A program made the position numbers and the translations under genes. From Burkholderiaceae bacterium (lineage in GTDB: Bacteria; Pseudomonadota; Gammaproteobacteria; Burkholderiales; Burkholderiaceae_F): a stretch of 64,000 nucleotides of DNA. Location: NCBI GenBank assembly GCA_019236735.1, contig JAFAIM010000052.1:49698-113697 (forward strand), given 5' to 3'. This document shows positions 22,065 to 32,733 of the stretch, piece by piece; positions within the stretch are counted from its first letter, which is position 1, and every line of letters starts with the position of its first letter. The notes beneath the pieces were generated by a model, which saw only the letters and a list, made by a program, of their open reading frames with translations, did no database searches and was not told the origin of the DNA.

Positions 22065-22456
22065 TGCCTCGCGCCGCCGTGTGGATGGCGTTCGGCGCGG
22101 TCGGCCTGGGATCTGCTCTGGGGGCATGGGCGCGCTGGTGGTTGGGCTTGCGCCTCAACCCACTGTTTCCTGCTGTTCCGCTCGGAACCCTGGCGGCGAA
22201 CTTGATCGGCGGCTACCTGGTTGGAGTGGCGGTTGCGCTATTTGCACAAAACCAGGGGCTCGCTCCTGAATGGAGACTGTTCGCTATTACGGGGTTCCTG
22301 GGCGGGCTGACGACCTTCTCGACATTTTCGGCCGAGGTTGTCACGCTGTTGGCGCGGGGCCAGCTTTCTTGGGCGATTGCGACCGCGGCCGCACACTTGG
22401 GCGGTTCCCTTGTCCTTACAGCGCTGGGAATTGCAACCGTGCGGGCGTTCGCTTGA
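22064..22456 (+). CDS. crcB: Fluoride ion channel CrcB/Fluc
   Basis: 130 residues with four hydrophobic segments and the signature [13 protein letters not shown] (about residues 82-94), plus [12 protein letters not shown]. The family forms dual-topology dimers that export fluoride. It is coupled to moaE by a TGATG overlap. No fluoride riboswitch is visible, and the coupling to moa genes gives no room for one directly upstream. Confidence 0.93.
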   Translation: MPRAAVWMAFGAVGLGSALGAWARWWLGLRLNPLFPAVPLGTLAANLIGGYLVGVAVALFAQNQGLAPEWRLFAITGFLGGLTTFSTFSAEVVTLLARGQLSWAIATAAAHLGGSLVLTALGIATVRAFA

Positions 22457-22544
22457 GCGCCGGTTGAGCCGGCAGCAGTGGTTGAAATTGCGGCCAAGGC
22501 GCCCAAACTATCGCTAGGACGACCCCCGGGAACGTTGCCGTGCC

Positions 22545-25127
<2,583 letters not shown>

Positions 25128-25177
25128 TCCGCAAGCCAGGCACGTCGCAAATCCACTCGCGGGAGGGTCGCGAACGA

Positions 25178-25558
25178 TCACGCCTCGACAATGAACGCGC
25201 CGTTCATGTCCTCGTGACCCGACCCGCAGAATACGTCGCAGAAGAAGGGGAACGTACCTGCCTTGTCGGGGCGTAATTCCAGCCGCGTGACCCGCCCGGG
25301 CAGGATATCGGTCCGGAGCTTGAGGTCCGGACAGTTGAAGCCCATCACGACATCGAGCGAGCGCAGCTCCAGCGCGATCGCTTCGTCGACCTTCAAGTGG
25401 ATCTCGTCCGGATCGTATGTGAATCTTTTCGCGACAACCGCAATCGTGCGCGCGTCGCCTTCGGCAGGCACGCGCCAGGCCGCAAGCGCAAGACCCAGCC
25501 CCCCCGCGGCCGCGAACGCCAGCGCACGGCGGCGGGGTAGAACGATCGCTGCGACCAT
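25178..25558 (-). CDS. Exported CuA-type cupredoxin protein
   Basis: 126 residues. RRRALAFAAAGGLGLALAAW is an export signal with an arginine-rich n-region. The mature part is a cupredoxin ending in CDVFCGSGHEDM, the Cys-x3-Cys-x3-His-x2-Met pattern of the binuclear CuA site in cytochrome oxidase subunit II, with a possible upstream ligand His replaced by Asn in GFNCPD. It is not a full CoxB, having no N-terminal hairpin. The start is 3 nt after the metallophosphoesterase stop, so the two form an operon. An electron-transfer or copper-handling role is inferred. Confidence 0.82.
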   Translation of the reverse strand: MVAAIVLPRRRALAFAAAGGLGLALAAWRVPAEGDARTIAVVAKRFTYDPDEIHLKVDEAIALELRSLDVVMGFNCPDLKLRTDILPGRVTRLELRPDKAGTFPFFCDVFCGSGHEDMNGAFIVEA

Positions 25559-25561
25559 CGC

Positions 25562-26470
25562 TCACGCTCCTTGTACCGGGCGTTCTTCCAACTCGTAGTA
25601 GGCGCGCGCAGCGTCGGCTTCGATTTCACGCCAGCCCAGCCCCCGATAGGGCGCGGCCGGATCCCAAGCAATCGGCGTGCGCTTGGGTTGCGAGCCGGGT
25701 GCCGGGAGCGGAAACATCAGCGACTTGGCCGCATGGTGCGCGATGCGTCCTGTCATGTGGTGGTGCTCCTGGTGGATATGCCCGTAGAAAACGGTGACGT
25801 GCTCGAACGGCTCCAGCAGCGTGATCGCCTGCCCGCCGTCGCGCGTTGCCCAATCCCATTGGGGGTACATGTCGAACAGCGGCCGATGTGTCAGCACGAC
25901 GATCGGATCGCTGCGCGGCCGGTTGATCAAGTCGCTGCCCAGCCACGCTAGCTGTTCCTCGCCGATCGCGGCTCTCGGGTCCGAGACGTTGTCCACCACG
26001 ATGAAATGCACGCCCTTGTGATCGAATGTGTAGTGCGTTTTGCCGAAGTACTCTTGGAACGCTTCGCCGCGGTCGAGCGAAGCGTCGTGTTCACCGGGCA
26101 TGAAGTACACGGTCTTGACATTCAGTTTCGCGATCTGATCGCGCACCTGGTCCATGCGCGAGCGCCGCTCCTTGGGATCGTCCGTGCTGTGCGTCAGATC
26201 GCCGGTGAAGACGACGAAGTCGGGGGGCTGCGCGAGCCCGTTGACCGCCGCAATGGCCTTCGGCAGCGTGCCGCGCGAATCCGGGTTCGGTGGACCCTCG
26301 AATCCCCAGTGCAAGTCTGACAGCTGAACGAAATGGAACTCTTCGGTAGCGCGTCGGCCGGCGGAGCCGCCCGCGGAGGCGCAGCCTGCGGCAGTCAGGC
26401 TCGAAGCGAATGCGACACCGCCATAGCCGCATAGCCGCAGAAAATCGCGCCGATCGACTCTTTGTGCCAT
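25562..26470 (-). CDS. Tat-exported metallophosphoesterase
   Basis: 302 residues. The N terminus RRDFLRLCGYGGVAFASSLTAAGCASA is a twin-arginine signal with a Cys suggesting a lipoprotein. The calcineurin-like domain shows metal-binding blocks QLSDLHWG, FTGDLTH, PGEHD (in place of the usual GNHD), LTHRPLF and YGHIHQEH. The substrate is unknown. It is the first gene of a two-gene operon with the cupredoxin. Confidence 0.87.
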   Translation of the reverse strand: MAQRVDRRDFLRLCGYGGVAFASSLTAAGCASAGGSAGRRATEEFHFVQLSDLHWGFEGPPNPDSRGTLPKAIAAVNGLAQPPDFVVFTGDLTHSTDDPKERRSRMDQVRDQIAKLNVKTVYFMPGEHDASLDRGEAFQEYFGKTHYTFDHKGVHFIVVDNVSDPRAAIGEEQLAWLGSDLINRPRSDPIVVLTHRPLFDMYPQWDWATRDGGQAITLLEPFEHVTVFYGHIHQEHHHMTGRIAHHAAKSLMFPLPAPGSQPKRTPIAWDPAAPYRGLGWREIEADAARAYYELEERPVQGA

Positions 26471-26629
26471 GTCCGTTTCCCCCGGTTTGGGCGCGCCGCA
26501 CGGTATGTAAGGCGTGCCGCTTCCGGCTGCTATACCGGCTTCGGCCCGCCGTTATTCCCGCCGCCCCCAAAAACCGGGATGCGGTGATGCGAGCCTGCCT
26601 GGCGTACGGGGCTGCGGATGGTGCGAGCG

Positions 26630-26658
26630 TCCTGAGTCGGAGGTTCGCCGACTCAGGA
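26630..26658. other. 11-bp perfect inverted repeat (hairpin)
   Basis: TCCTGAGTCGG (26630-26640) and CCGACTCAGGA (26648-26658) flank a 7-nt loop. It lies 16 bp beyond the stop of the DUF2863 gene, read on the minus strand, so it could stop that transcript. There is no T-tract on either strand, so an operator or mRNA-stabilising hairpin is equally possible. The remaining gap 26471-26674 holds nothing else I can support. Confidence 0.55.
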
Positions 26659-26674
26659 TACTTTGGGGGTCGTT

Positions 26675-27865
26675 TCAGTGCAGCGGCGCCGACGGCTGAT
26701 CTTCGCCATCGTCCGGCGGCTCGGTGTGCACCGAGTGGCCGGCCGCGTTCGGAAACATCGGAGCGCCGCAATCGTCGCAGAACTCCATCGGAAAGCGGTG
26801 CGCGTGGCTGACCAGGCGCACAATGCCCAGCCGCCGCAACGCCGCCTCGATCTCCTCGATCGAGCGCTCCTCGTCGTCGCCCAGCAGCGGCCACACCACG
26901 CCTTCGATGACAACGTCGTCTTCGCTTGTCCGGGAGATGCCGATCCGGATCTCCGGCGATGAGCGCTCGCGCTTTTCCTCAAACGGCGCGATCGTCGCCT
27001 GCAAAACCGAAGGCGTCAGATCGAACGATAGCTTCAGGAACGAGACAGCGGCCTCGAGCGAGAACTCCCGCAGCTCGCGATCGGCCTGGCGCAAAGCCGC
27101 ATGGAATGCGCCGGGGGCCAGCGTGCGGAATTTGCAGCCTGTCATCACCGGGGTGAGCACGTTATCGAGCTGCTCCCGAAGTGCGGAGATGGCGCTGATC
27201 TTGGAATCGGGATCTACTCCCGTTTGCTGCCAGTGGAACAGCGGGCTCGCCTGAGGCACAACGATCGCTGCCAGCAGATAGCGCGCATCGGCCAACATCG
27301 CGATCGGCTCCCGCAGGCTCTTGCTGTCGACCTTCAACCGCCCGTCCTGGACTGCAGCGGAGAACATCTGCTCGGCCACGTCGCGCACCTCACCCAGCGA
27401 TTCGGGAAGCTGGTCGATCGAGAACAGGAAGTCGCCCACGGCGCAACGCGCCCCGCGTGGTGCCAGGTGCCCGACCACTTGTGTCAGCACGTTCTCGAGC
27501 ACCGACGCGCTGAGCTTCGTCGCTGGCAGCCGGTAGCGCGACCATGCAAGGACCGGGATCGCGAGCAACAGCGCGTCGTGCGGCTCTCCGTCGATTTCCA
27601 CGACCGCGCTTTCGGCGCACGACTCGGCCAGATCGGCCAGATCATCGTACGCGCGCGGGTGATCGGTGCTTAGCTCATCCAACGCCGCCTCCACCGCGTC
27701 GCCGAAACCTCGTGCGAGGCGGTCGTTCACCAACTCGACCAGACGTCGTTCCCATAGGCGGTCTTCCAGACGGCTGCCGGATTCCGACAGTCGTCGCGCC
27801 AATTTGGCGAGCGTATCGGCATCCGCTTGATGGCGGGCGCGCGAAATGAAGCGGTTGCGGCGCAT
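26675..27865 (-). CDS. DUF2863 family protein
   Basis: 396 residues, predicted cytoplasmic and acidic, with no membrane segment. It matches my recollection of the DUF2863 family, found mainly in Burkholderiales and without known function. The C terminus has a possible small zinc site, FCDDCGAPMFPNAAGHSVH (two Cys in CDDC plus His residues). It is divergent from the broken MFS gene, with 81 bp between starts. Confidence 0.75.
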   Translation of the reverse strand: MRRNRFISRARHQADADTLAKLARRLSESGSRLEDRLWERRLVELVNDRLARGFGDAVEAALDELSTDHPRAYDDLADLAESCAESAVVEIDGEPHDALLLAIPVLAWSRYRLPATKLSASVLENVLTQVVGHLAPRGARCAVGDFLFSIDQLPESLGEVRDVAEQMFSAAVQDGRLKVDSKSLREPIAMLADARYLLAAIVVPQASPLFHWQQTGVDPDSKISAISALREQLDNVLTPVMTGCKFRTLAPGAFHAALRQADRELREFSLEAAVSFLKLSFDLTPSVLQATIAPFEEKRERSSPEIRIGISRTSEDDVVIEGVVWPLLGDDEERSIEEIEAALRRLGIVRLVSHAHRFPMEFCDDCGAPMFPNAAGHSVHTEPPDDGEDQPSAPLH

Positions 27866-27946
27866 GAAAGTGTAGTGACGGTTCGTCGAAAATTTGGAGC
27901 CGTATTATCCCATTGTCGCAGTCACCTTCCGACATCTCCGCGCACG

Positions 27947-28468
27947 ATGAGCACAGCAACGCTGCAGACGTCCTTGCGGCGCGAAGCCGAGACGATCGGA
28001 TGGATCAGCTTGGCACACGGTACCTCGCATTTCTTCCACCTGTTGCTGCCGCCACTGTTCCCTACGTTGATGTCTCAGCTCGGCCTCACTTTCACGCAGT
28101 GCGGGTTGCTGATGTCGGTGTTCTTTATCGTCAGTGGGGTCGGGCAGGCGCTGGCAGGTTTCGTGGTCGACCGCGCAGGCCCATTGCCCGTTCTGCTGTC
28201 CGGAATTGGTGCGCTCGCGTGCGCGGGAATGTTGCTGGGTTGGTCGACCAGCTACGACCAGCTGCTGGTGGTGGCGGCGATCGCGGGCGCGGGCAACTCG
28301 ATTTTTCATCCCGCCGACTTCACGATCCTAAATCGCAACGTGACCGGGTCACGCCCTGGCGATTTTGTTTGCGCGGAGGGGTGCGCTGTCCGCGCTGCTG
28401 CCGCGCGCCGCGGCTGCCACAAGACGCGCACCCCCCGCGGGCGCCGACGGCTCGCCCTTCGGCTTTGA
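27947..28468 (+). pseudogene. MFS transporter, truncated
   Basis: From ATG 27947 (MSTATLQTSLRREAETIGW) the first about 131 residues are a good major-facilitator N-terminal half with about four membrane helices (SHFFHLLLPPLFPTLM, MSVFFIVSGVGQALAGFVVDRAG, LLVVAAIAGAGNSIFHPADFTILNR), similar to the Fsr/fosmidomycin-resistance type. After about 28340 the frame changes to Arg/Ala-rich residues with no hydrophobic helix and stops at 28468. About two thirds of the transporter is missing, so this is a remnant left by deletion or rearrangement. Confidence 0.8.
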
Positions 28469-28766
28469 ATCGAAGCCCCAGCGGCATCGGCCGGCCGCAG
28501 CCGGCTCAGAGCCCTTTTTCAGGCGGCGAAGTTAATTCCGTTATGTGAAATGGCCGCTTGTGCGCGGCAATAAGAATAATTTCAAAGTCTAAGGATTCGT
28601 TCCTCGACATGAAACGATAGCTTCATATCGCTGATATTACAGCACAAACATTTACGTCTTATATATGACACACGCCTTGTTGCACTGCTTCACGAAATCT
28701 ACGATCGCCCGATCGGCGCCGAGTAACCAGCCCGGTGCCACGCATGCCTTTCCGGGGGAGATCGCA
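28469..28766 (+). promoter_or_regulatory. AT-rich leader and probable promoter region of aceA
   Basis: No gene is seen here. From about 28545 the sequence is distinctly AT-rich compared with its surroundings. It contains ATTTCAAA (28579-28586), the small palindrome ATATC-gct-GATAT (28625-28637) that includes a possible extended -10 (TGaTATTAC), and TATATA at 28660-28665. No -35 is convincing. A GGGGGAG ribosome-binding site is at 28754-28760. Part of the region may be untranslated leader. Confidence 0.45.
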
Positions 28767-30089
28767 ATGAACGCTCGTAAGCAAGAGGCCCAGCGCTTGC
28801 AAAAGGAGTGGACCGAAAACGCGCGCTGGAACGGCGTTCGGCGAAGCTACAGCGCCGAAGACGTGATCCGCCTGCGCGGTTCGGTCAGCGTCGAGTACAC
28901 GCTGGCGCAGCGTGGCGCACAGCGCCTGTGGCAAATGCTGACGAGTGAGCCCTTCGTCAATTCGCTCGGCGCGTTGACGGGCAATCAGGCCATGCAGCAG
29001 GTGAAGGCGGGGTTGCGCTCGATCTATCTATCGGGCTGGCAGGTCGCGGGTGACGCCAATCTGGCGGGCGAAATGTATCCCGACCAGTCGCTGTATCCGG
29101 TTAACTCGGTTCCCTCGGTAGTGGCCAGGATCAACAATGCGCTGATGCGGTGCGACCAAATCCAGTGGATGGAAGGGAAGAATCCCGGCGATCCGGATTA
29201 TGTCGACTACTTCGCGCCGATCGTCGCGGACGCGGAGGCTGGTTTCGGCGGGGTGCTAAACGCGTTCGAGCTGACGAAGGCGATGATCGCTGCGGGCGCT
29301 GCCGGCGTTCACTTCGAAGATCAGCTTGCCTCCGTGAAGAAGTGCGGCCATATGGGAGGCAAAGTCCTCGTGCCGACGCGCGAGGCGATCGAGAAACTGT
29401 CCGCGGCGCGGCTCGCAGCCGACGTGCTGGGTGTGCCGACCGTGCTGATCGCGCGCACCGATGCGGAAGCCGCTGATCTGCTGACGTCGGATGTCGATGA
29501 AAACGACCGTCCCTTCCTTGCGGGTGAGCGCACCGTCGAAGGCTTCTATCGGACCCGGCCCGGCCTCGCGCAAGCCGTCTCCCGCGGACTCGCGTACGCG
29601 CCGTACGCCGATCTGCTGTGGTGTGAGACTGGAAAACCGGATCTCGCATTCGCGAGGGCGTACGCCGAAGCGATCCACCGCCAGTTCCCGGGCAAGATGC
29701 TCGCTTACAACTGTTCGCCCTCGTTCAACTGGAAAAAGAATTTGGACGATGCGACGATTGCACGCTTCCAGCGCGAACTCGCCGCAATGGGATACAAATA
29801 CCAATTCATCACGCTCGCCGGCTTCCACAGCCTGAACTATTCGATGTTCCAACTGGCGCATGGCTATGCCCGCCAGCAGATGAGCGCGTTCGTGGAGTTG
29901 CAGCAAGCCGAGTTCGCGGCGGCCGAACACGGCTTCAGCGCCGTCAAACACCAGCGGGAAGTTGGAACGGGCTACTTCGACGCGGTGACGCAGGCGGTGC
30001 AGAAAGGCGAGTCTTCAACCACAGCGTTGCACGGGTCGACCGAAGACGAGCAATTTTTCCCTGGCTCTGGAGAGCGGAAGGCTGCCTGA
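28767..30089 (+). CDS. aceA: Isocitrate lyase
   Basis: 440 residues from ATG 28767 behind GGGGGAG. The catalytic signature KKCGHMGGK is at about residues 191-199, and [19 protein letters not shown] [10 protein letters not shown] and YNCSPSFNW are all present. It cleaves isocitrate to succinate and glyoxylate. An upstream ATG at 28665 would add 34 residues unlike the family. With the serine-cycle genes later in the window it could also regenerate glyoxylate during C1 growth. Confidence 0.96.
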   Translation: MNARKQEAQRLQKEWTENARWNGVRRSYSAEDVIRLRGSVSVEYTLAQRGAQRLWQMLTSEPFVNSLGALTGNQAMQQVKAGLRSIYLSGWQVAGDANLAGEMYPDQSLYPVNSVPSVVARINNALMRCDQIQWMEGKNPGDPDYVDYFAPIVADAEAGFGGVLNAFELTKAMIAAGAAGVHFEDQLASVKKCGHMGGKVLVPTREAIEKLSAARLAADVLGVPTVLIARTDAEAADLLTSDVDENDRPFLAGERTVEGFYRTRPGLAQAVSRGLAYAPYADLLWCETGKPDLAFARAYAEAIHRQFPGKMLAYNCSPSFNWKKNLDDATIARFQRELAAMGYKYQFITLAGFHSLNYSMFQLAHGYARQQMSAFVELQQAEFAAAEHGFSAVKHQREVGTGYFDAVTQAVQKGESSTTALHGSTEDEQFFPGSGERKAA

Positions 30090-30113
30090 GCAGGATCCTG
30101 CTCGCCGTTGTGC

Positions 30114-30136
30114 CGATGCAACGCGTGGTTGCATCG
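30114..30136. other. Hairpin downstream of aceA
   Basis: CGATGCAAC and GTTGCATCG form a 9-bp stem around loop GCGTG. A 14-bp palindrome (AGCAGGATCCTGCT, 30089-30102) lies immediately before it at the aceA stop. Neither is followed by a T-tract. They may protect the aceA mRNA 3' end. Confidence 0.5.
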
Positions 30137-30280
30137 CGACTTGTGGATGGTCGGGGCGCGACCTATGCTGCGGCGCGCCTGTTGGTTTGCGCGGAAGCGC
30201 CGGAGGAAGATGGGGGGGAGAGGAGTGTCTGTGGACACCTCCAGAACAAAAATACGACGCTAAAATACGAAGAACTCGAA

Positions 30281-30305
30281 GCCGCCTGCTGGGCGGTTTT
30301 TTTTT
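30281..30305 (+). terminator. Intrinsic terminator after aceA
   Basis: A stem CCGCC (30282-30286) / GGCGG (30292-30296) with loop TGCTG is followed by nine T residues (30297-30305). It lies about 190 bp past the aceA stop and 75 bp before the haloacid dehalogenase gene, so it separates the two transcripts. It may also end a small RNA (see findings). A good -10 box, TATACT (30331-30336), follows it and could serve the next operon, though no -35 is clear. Confidence 0.8.
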
Positions 30306-30380
30306 GCCGCCGCCTAAGTTGGGGCGCCAATATACTGCCCGCGGTGCACAGGGGGCGCGGACTGCAAACGGAGGCGAGGC

Positions 30381-31076
30381 ATGGCAAGGGCGCTGAGCGC
30401 AGTTCTGTTCGACTTGTACGGGACTTTGCTGGACGTGCATTCGGTCGCCACCCGGGCCGACCAATTGTTCTCGGGTCGCGGCGCGGCGCTGGTGCAGTTG
30501 TGGCGCGACAAGCAGCTCGAGTACAGCCGTCTGCGCACATTGTCCAACCGCTACGTCCCTTTCACGCAGGTCGTTGAGGACGCGCTGCAGTATGCGTGCG
30601 ACGCGCTTCGCCTGCCGCTGGACGCGGCCGGGCGAGGTCTACTGATGCACGAGTTCACCCAGCTGGCGCCGTTTGCCGATGCGATTCCGTCTCTGCGAAG
30701 GCTCGCCGCTGTCGGACTCACCGCAGGAGTGCTGACCAACGGCGACCCGGGCCAGCTCGAGGACGCGCTGTGCGGCGCCGGCCTGGAAGAGTATTTCGAC
30801 GTGCTGTTATCCGCTGATCAGGCGCGTGCCTACAAAACCGCCGCTGCGGTCTACGAACTTGGCCCGCTGACGCTGGGTCACCCCGCTGGCGAGCTTCTGC
30901 TCGTGAGCGGCAACGCCTGGGACGCGATCGGCGCAAAGTGGTACGGTTATCGCACATTCTGGGTGAACCGCTCCTCTGCGCCGCTCGATCGTCTGGGGGA
31001 GCGTCCCGACGGCATCGGCCGCTCACTGGAAGAGGCGGTTGACTTCGCACTTCGGTTGCACGGTGGAGGAACGTAA
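30381..31076 (+). CDS. Haloacid dehalogenase, type II (HAD superfamily)
   Basis: 231 residues. The nucleophile motif is FDLYGTLLDVHSV (Asp about residue 11). Motif II is LTNGDPGQL, the motif III Lys is in YKTAAAVYEL, and the VSGNAWDAIGAKWYGYRTFWVNR block is close to L-2-haloacid dehalogenases. These hydrolyse 2-haloacids to hydroxyacids such as glycolate. Its TAA overlaps the malate synthase ATG (TAATG), suggesting the product feeds glyoxylate metabolism. A different HAD phosphatase activity cannot be excluded. Confidence 0.85.
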   Translation: MARALSAVLFDLYGTLLDVHSVATRADQLFSGRGAALVQLWRDKQLEYSRLRTLSNRYVPFTQVVEDALQYACDALRLPLDAAGRGLLMHEFTQLAPFADAIPSLRRLAAVGLTAGVLTNGDPGQLEDALCGAGLEEYFDVLLSADQARAYKTAAAVYELGPLTLGHPAGELLLVSGNAWDAIGAKWYGYRTFWVNRSSAPLDRLGERPDGIGRSLEEAVDFALRLHGGGT

Positions 31077-32662
31077 TGAGCGGCACTCCGGGCGTTGTGG
31101 TTCAAGCGCTCGTCAAAGCAGGCTTCGACTCGATCCTCACTCCCTTCGCCCTGCAGTTTCTGGCTCGTTTGCATCGCGAATTCGAGCCGCGGCGGCATCG
31201 GCTTCTTGCGCTGCGGGCGGAACGTGCGGCGCGGATCGACCAAGGTCTTCGGCCCGACTTCCTTGCCGAAACGCGCGATATACGCGTCAGCGACTGGCAC
31301 ATCGCGCCGCTGCCCGCGCCGCTGGTCCGCCGGCGCGTCGAAATCACCGGTCCGGTGGAGCGCAAGATGGTCATCAACGCGCTCAATTCCGGCGCGGACG
31401 CCTACATGGCGGATTTCGAAGACAGCAACACGCCGAACTGGGACAACCAGATCCAAGGGCAGGTGAACCTGGTCGATGCGGTGCGTCGGCGCATTTGGTT
31501 CTCCTCACCGGACGCTCGCGTATACCGTCTAAACGACACGACCGCGACGCTGCTGGTGCGGCCGCGTGGATGGCACCTGGATGAGAAGCACGTCCTGGTC
31601 GATGGCCAGCGCGTATCGGGCGGGCTGTTCGATTTCGCGCTGTTCATGGCGCACAACGGGCGCGAGCTGGCCGAGCTCGGCCAGGGACCGTACTTCTACC
31701 TGCCCAAGCTCGAGTCGCACCTGGAGGCGCGGCTGTGGAACGACGTGTTCGTGTTTGCGCAGAACGAACTCGGCATCCCGCGCGGCACGATCAAGGCAAC
31801 CGTGCTGGTCGAAACGATCCTGGCCGCGTTCGAGATGGAAGAGATCCTGTACGAGCTGCGCGAACACTCGGCTGGGCTGAACGCGGGCCGCTGGGACTAC
31901 ATCTTCTCGTGCATCAAGAAATTCCGAGGTGATAGCCAGTTCTGCCTGGCCGACCGCGCGCTGGTCACAATGACCGCACCGTTCATGCGGGCCTATTCAC
32001 TGCTGCTGCTGAAGACTTGCCACCGGCGCGGTGCGCCGGCGATCGGTGGCATGAGCGCGCTGATCCCGATCAAAAGCGATCCTGCTGCCAACGAGCGGGC
32101 GCTGGCCGGCGTACGCGCAGACAAGGCGCGCGAGGCCGGAGACGGTTACGACGGCAGCTGGGTTGCACACCCGGGCCTGGTACAGATCGCGATGCTCGAA
32201 TTCAAGCGCATCCTGGGCGAACGTCCCAATCAAATCGACAAGCAGCGTGACGACGTCGCGGAGCGAGCGGCAGATTTGCTGCGCTTCGAGCCCGAGGTTC
32301 CGATCACCGAAGTAGGCCTGCGGTTGAACATCAACGTCGGCATCCACTACCTGGGGTCATGGCTGGGTGGCAACGGCTGTGTGCCGATCCATAACTTGAT
32401 GGAGGACGCGGCAACTGCCGAAATCTCGCGCTCGCAGGTGTGGCAATGGATCCGCTCGCCCAAGGGGCGCCTGGAGGACGGGCGCAAGGTCACCGCGCAG
32501 CTCGTTCGCACGCTGATCCCCGAGGAACTGGCGAAGGTGAGGGCGGTCGCGGAGGGCGACGCAGGCAACTACGAGCGTGCGGCGCGCATTTTTGAAGGAA
32601 TGTCCACTGCCGAAGAGTTCCCCGAGTTCCTGACTTTGCCGCTGTACGAGGAGCTCGACTAG
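31076..32662 (+). CDS. aceB: Malate synthase A
   Basis: 528 residues, the AceB (A-type) length. Conserved blocks are MADFEDSNTPNWDN, RPRGWHLDEKHVL, AGRWDYIFSCIKKFR and VTMTAPFMRAYS, and GCVPIHNLMEDAATAEISRSQVWQW lies near the C terminus. It condenses glyoxylate and acetyl-CoA to malate. Translationally coupled to the HAD gene. Confidence 0.96.
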   Translation: MSGTPGVVVQALVKAGFDSILTPFALQFLARLHREFEPRRHRLLALRAERAARIDQGLRPDFLAETRDIRVSDWHIAPLPAPLVRRRVEITGPVERKMVINALNSGADAYMADFEDSNTPNWDNQIQGQVNLVDAVRRRIWFSSPDARVYRLNDTTATLLVRPRGWHLDEKHVLVDGQRVSGGLFDFALFMAHNGRELAELGQGPYFYLPKLESHLEARLWNDVFVFAQNELGIPRGTIKATVLVETILAAFEMEEILYELREHSAGLNAGRWDYIFSCIKKFRGDSQFCLADRALVTMTAPFMRAYSLLLLKTCHRRGAPAIGGMSALIPIKSDPAANERALAGVRADKAREAGDGYDGSWVAHPGLVQIAMLEFKRILGERPNQIDKQRDDVAERAADLLRFEPEVPITEVGLRLNINVGIHYLGSWLGGNGCVPIHNLMEDAATAEISRSQVWQWIRSPKGRLEDGRKVTAQLVRTLIPEELAKVRAVAEGDAGNYERAARIFEGMSTAEEFPEFLTLPLYEELD

Positions 32663-32706
32663 CAGGCTGTTGAAAAACTACTGCGCTACGTTTTTCAACA
32701 GCCTGC
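32662..32706. terminator. 17-bp perfect inverted repeat between convergent genes
   Basis: GCAGGCTGTTGAAAAAC (32662-32678) and GTTTTTCAACAGCCTGC (32690-32706) are exact complements around an 11-nt loop. It begins on the last base of the aceB stop codon and lies before the convergent SRPBCC gene's 3' end. The T-runs inside each arm suit a two-way terminator. The motif also resembles termini of some insertion sequences, and no transposase is nearby. Confidence 0.7.
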
Positions 32707-32733
32707 CAGGCAGCTGCGAACGAACTGTTGATT

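Noticed and set aside
30015..30464. A minus-strand protein of about 150 residues across the aceA-HAD gap
   Set aside because: It runs antisense through the terminator and both flanking genes and has no recognisable domain.
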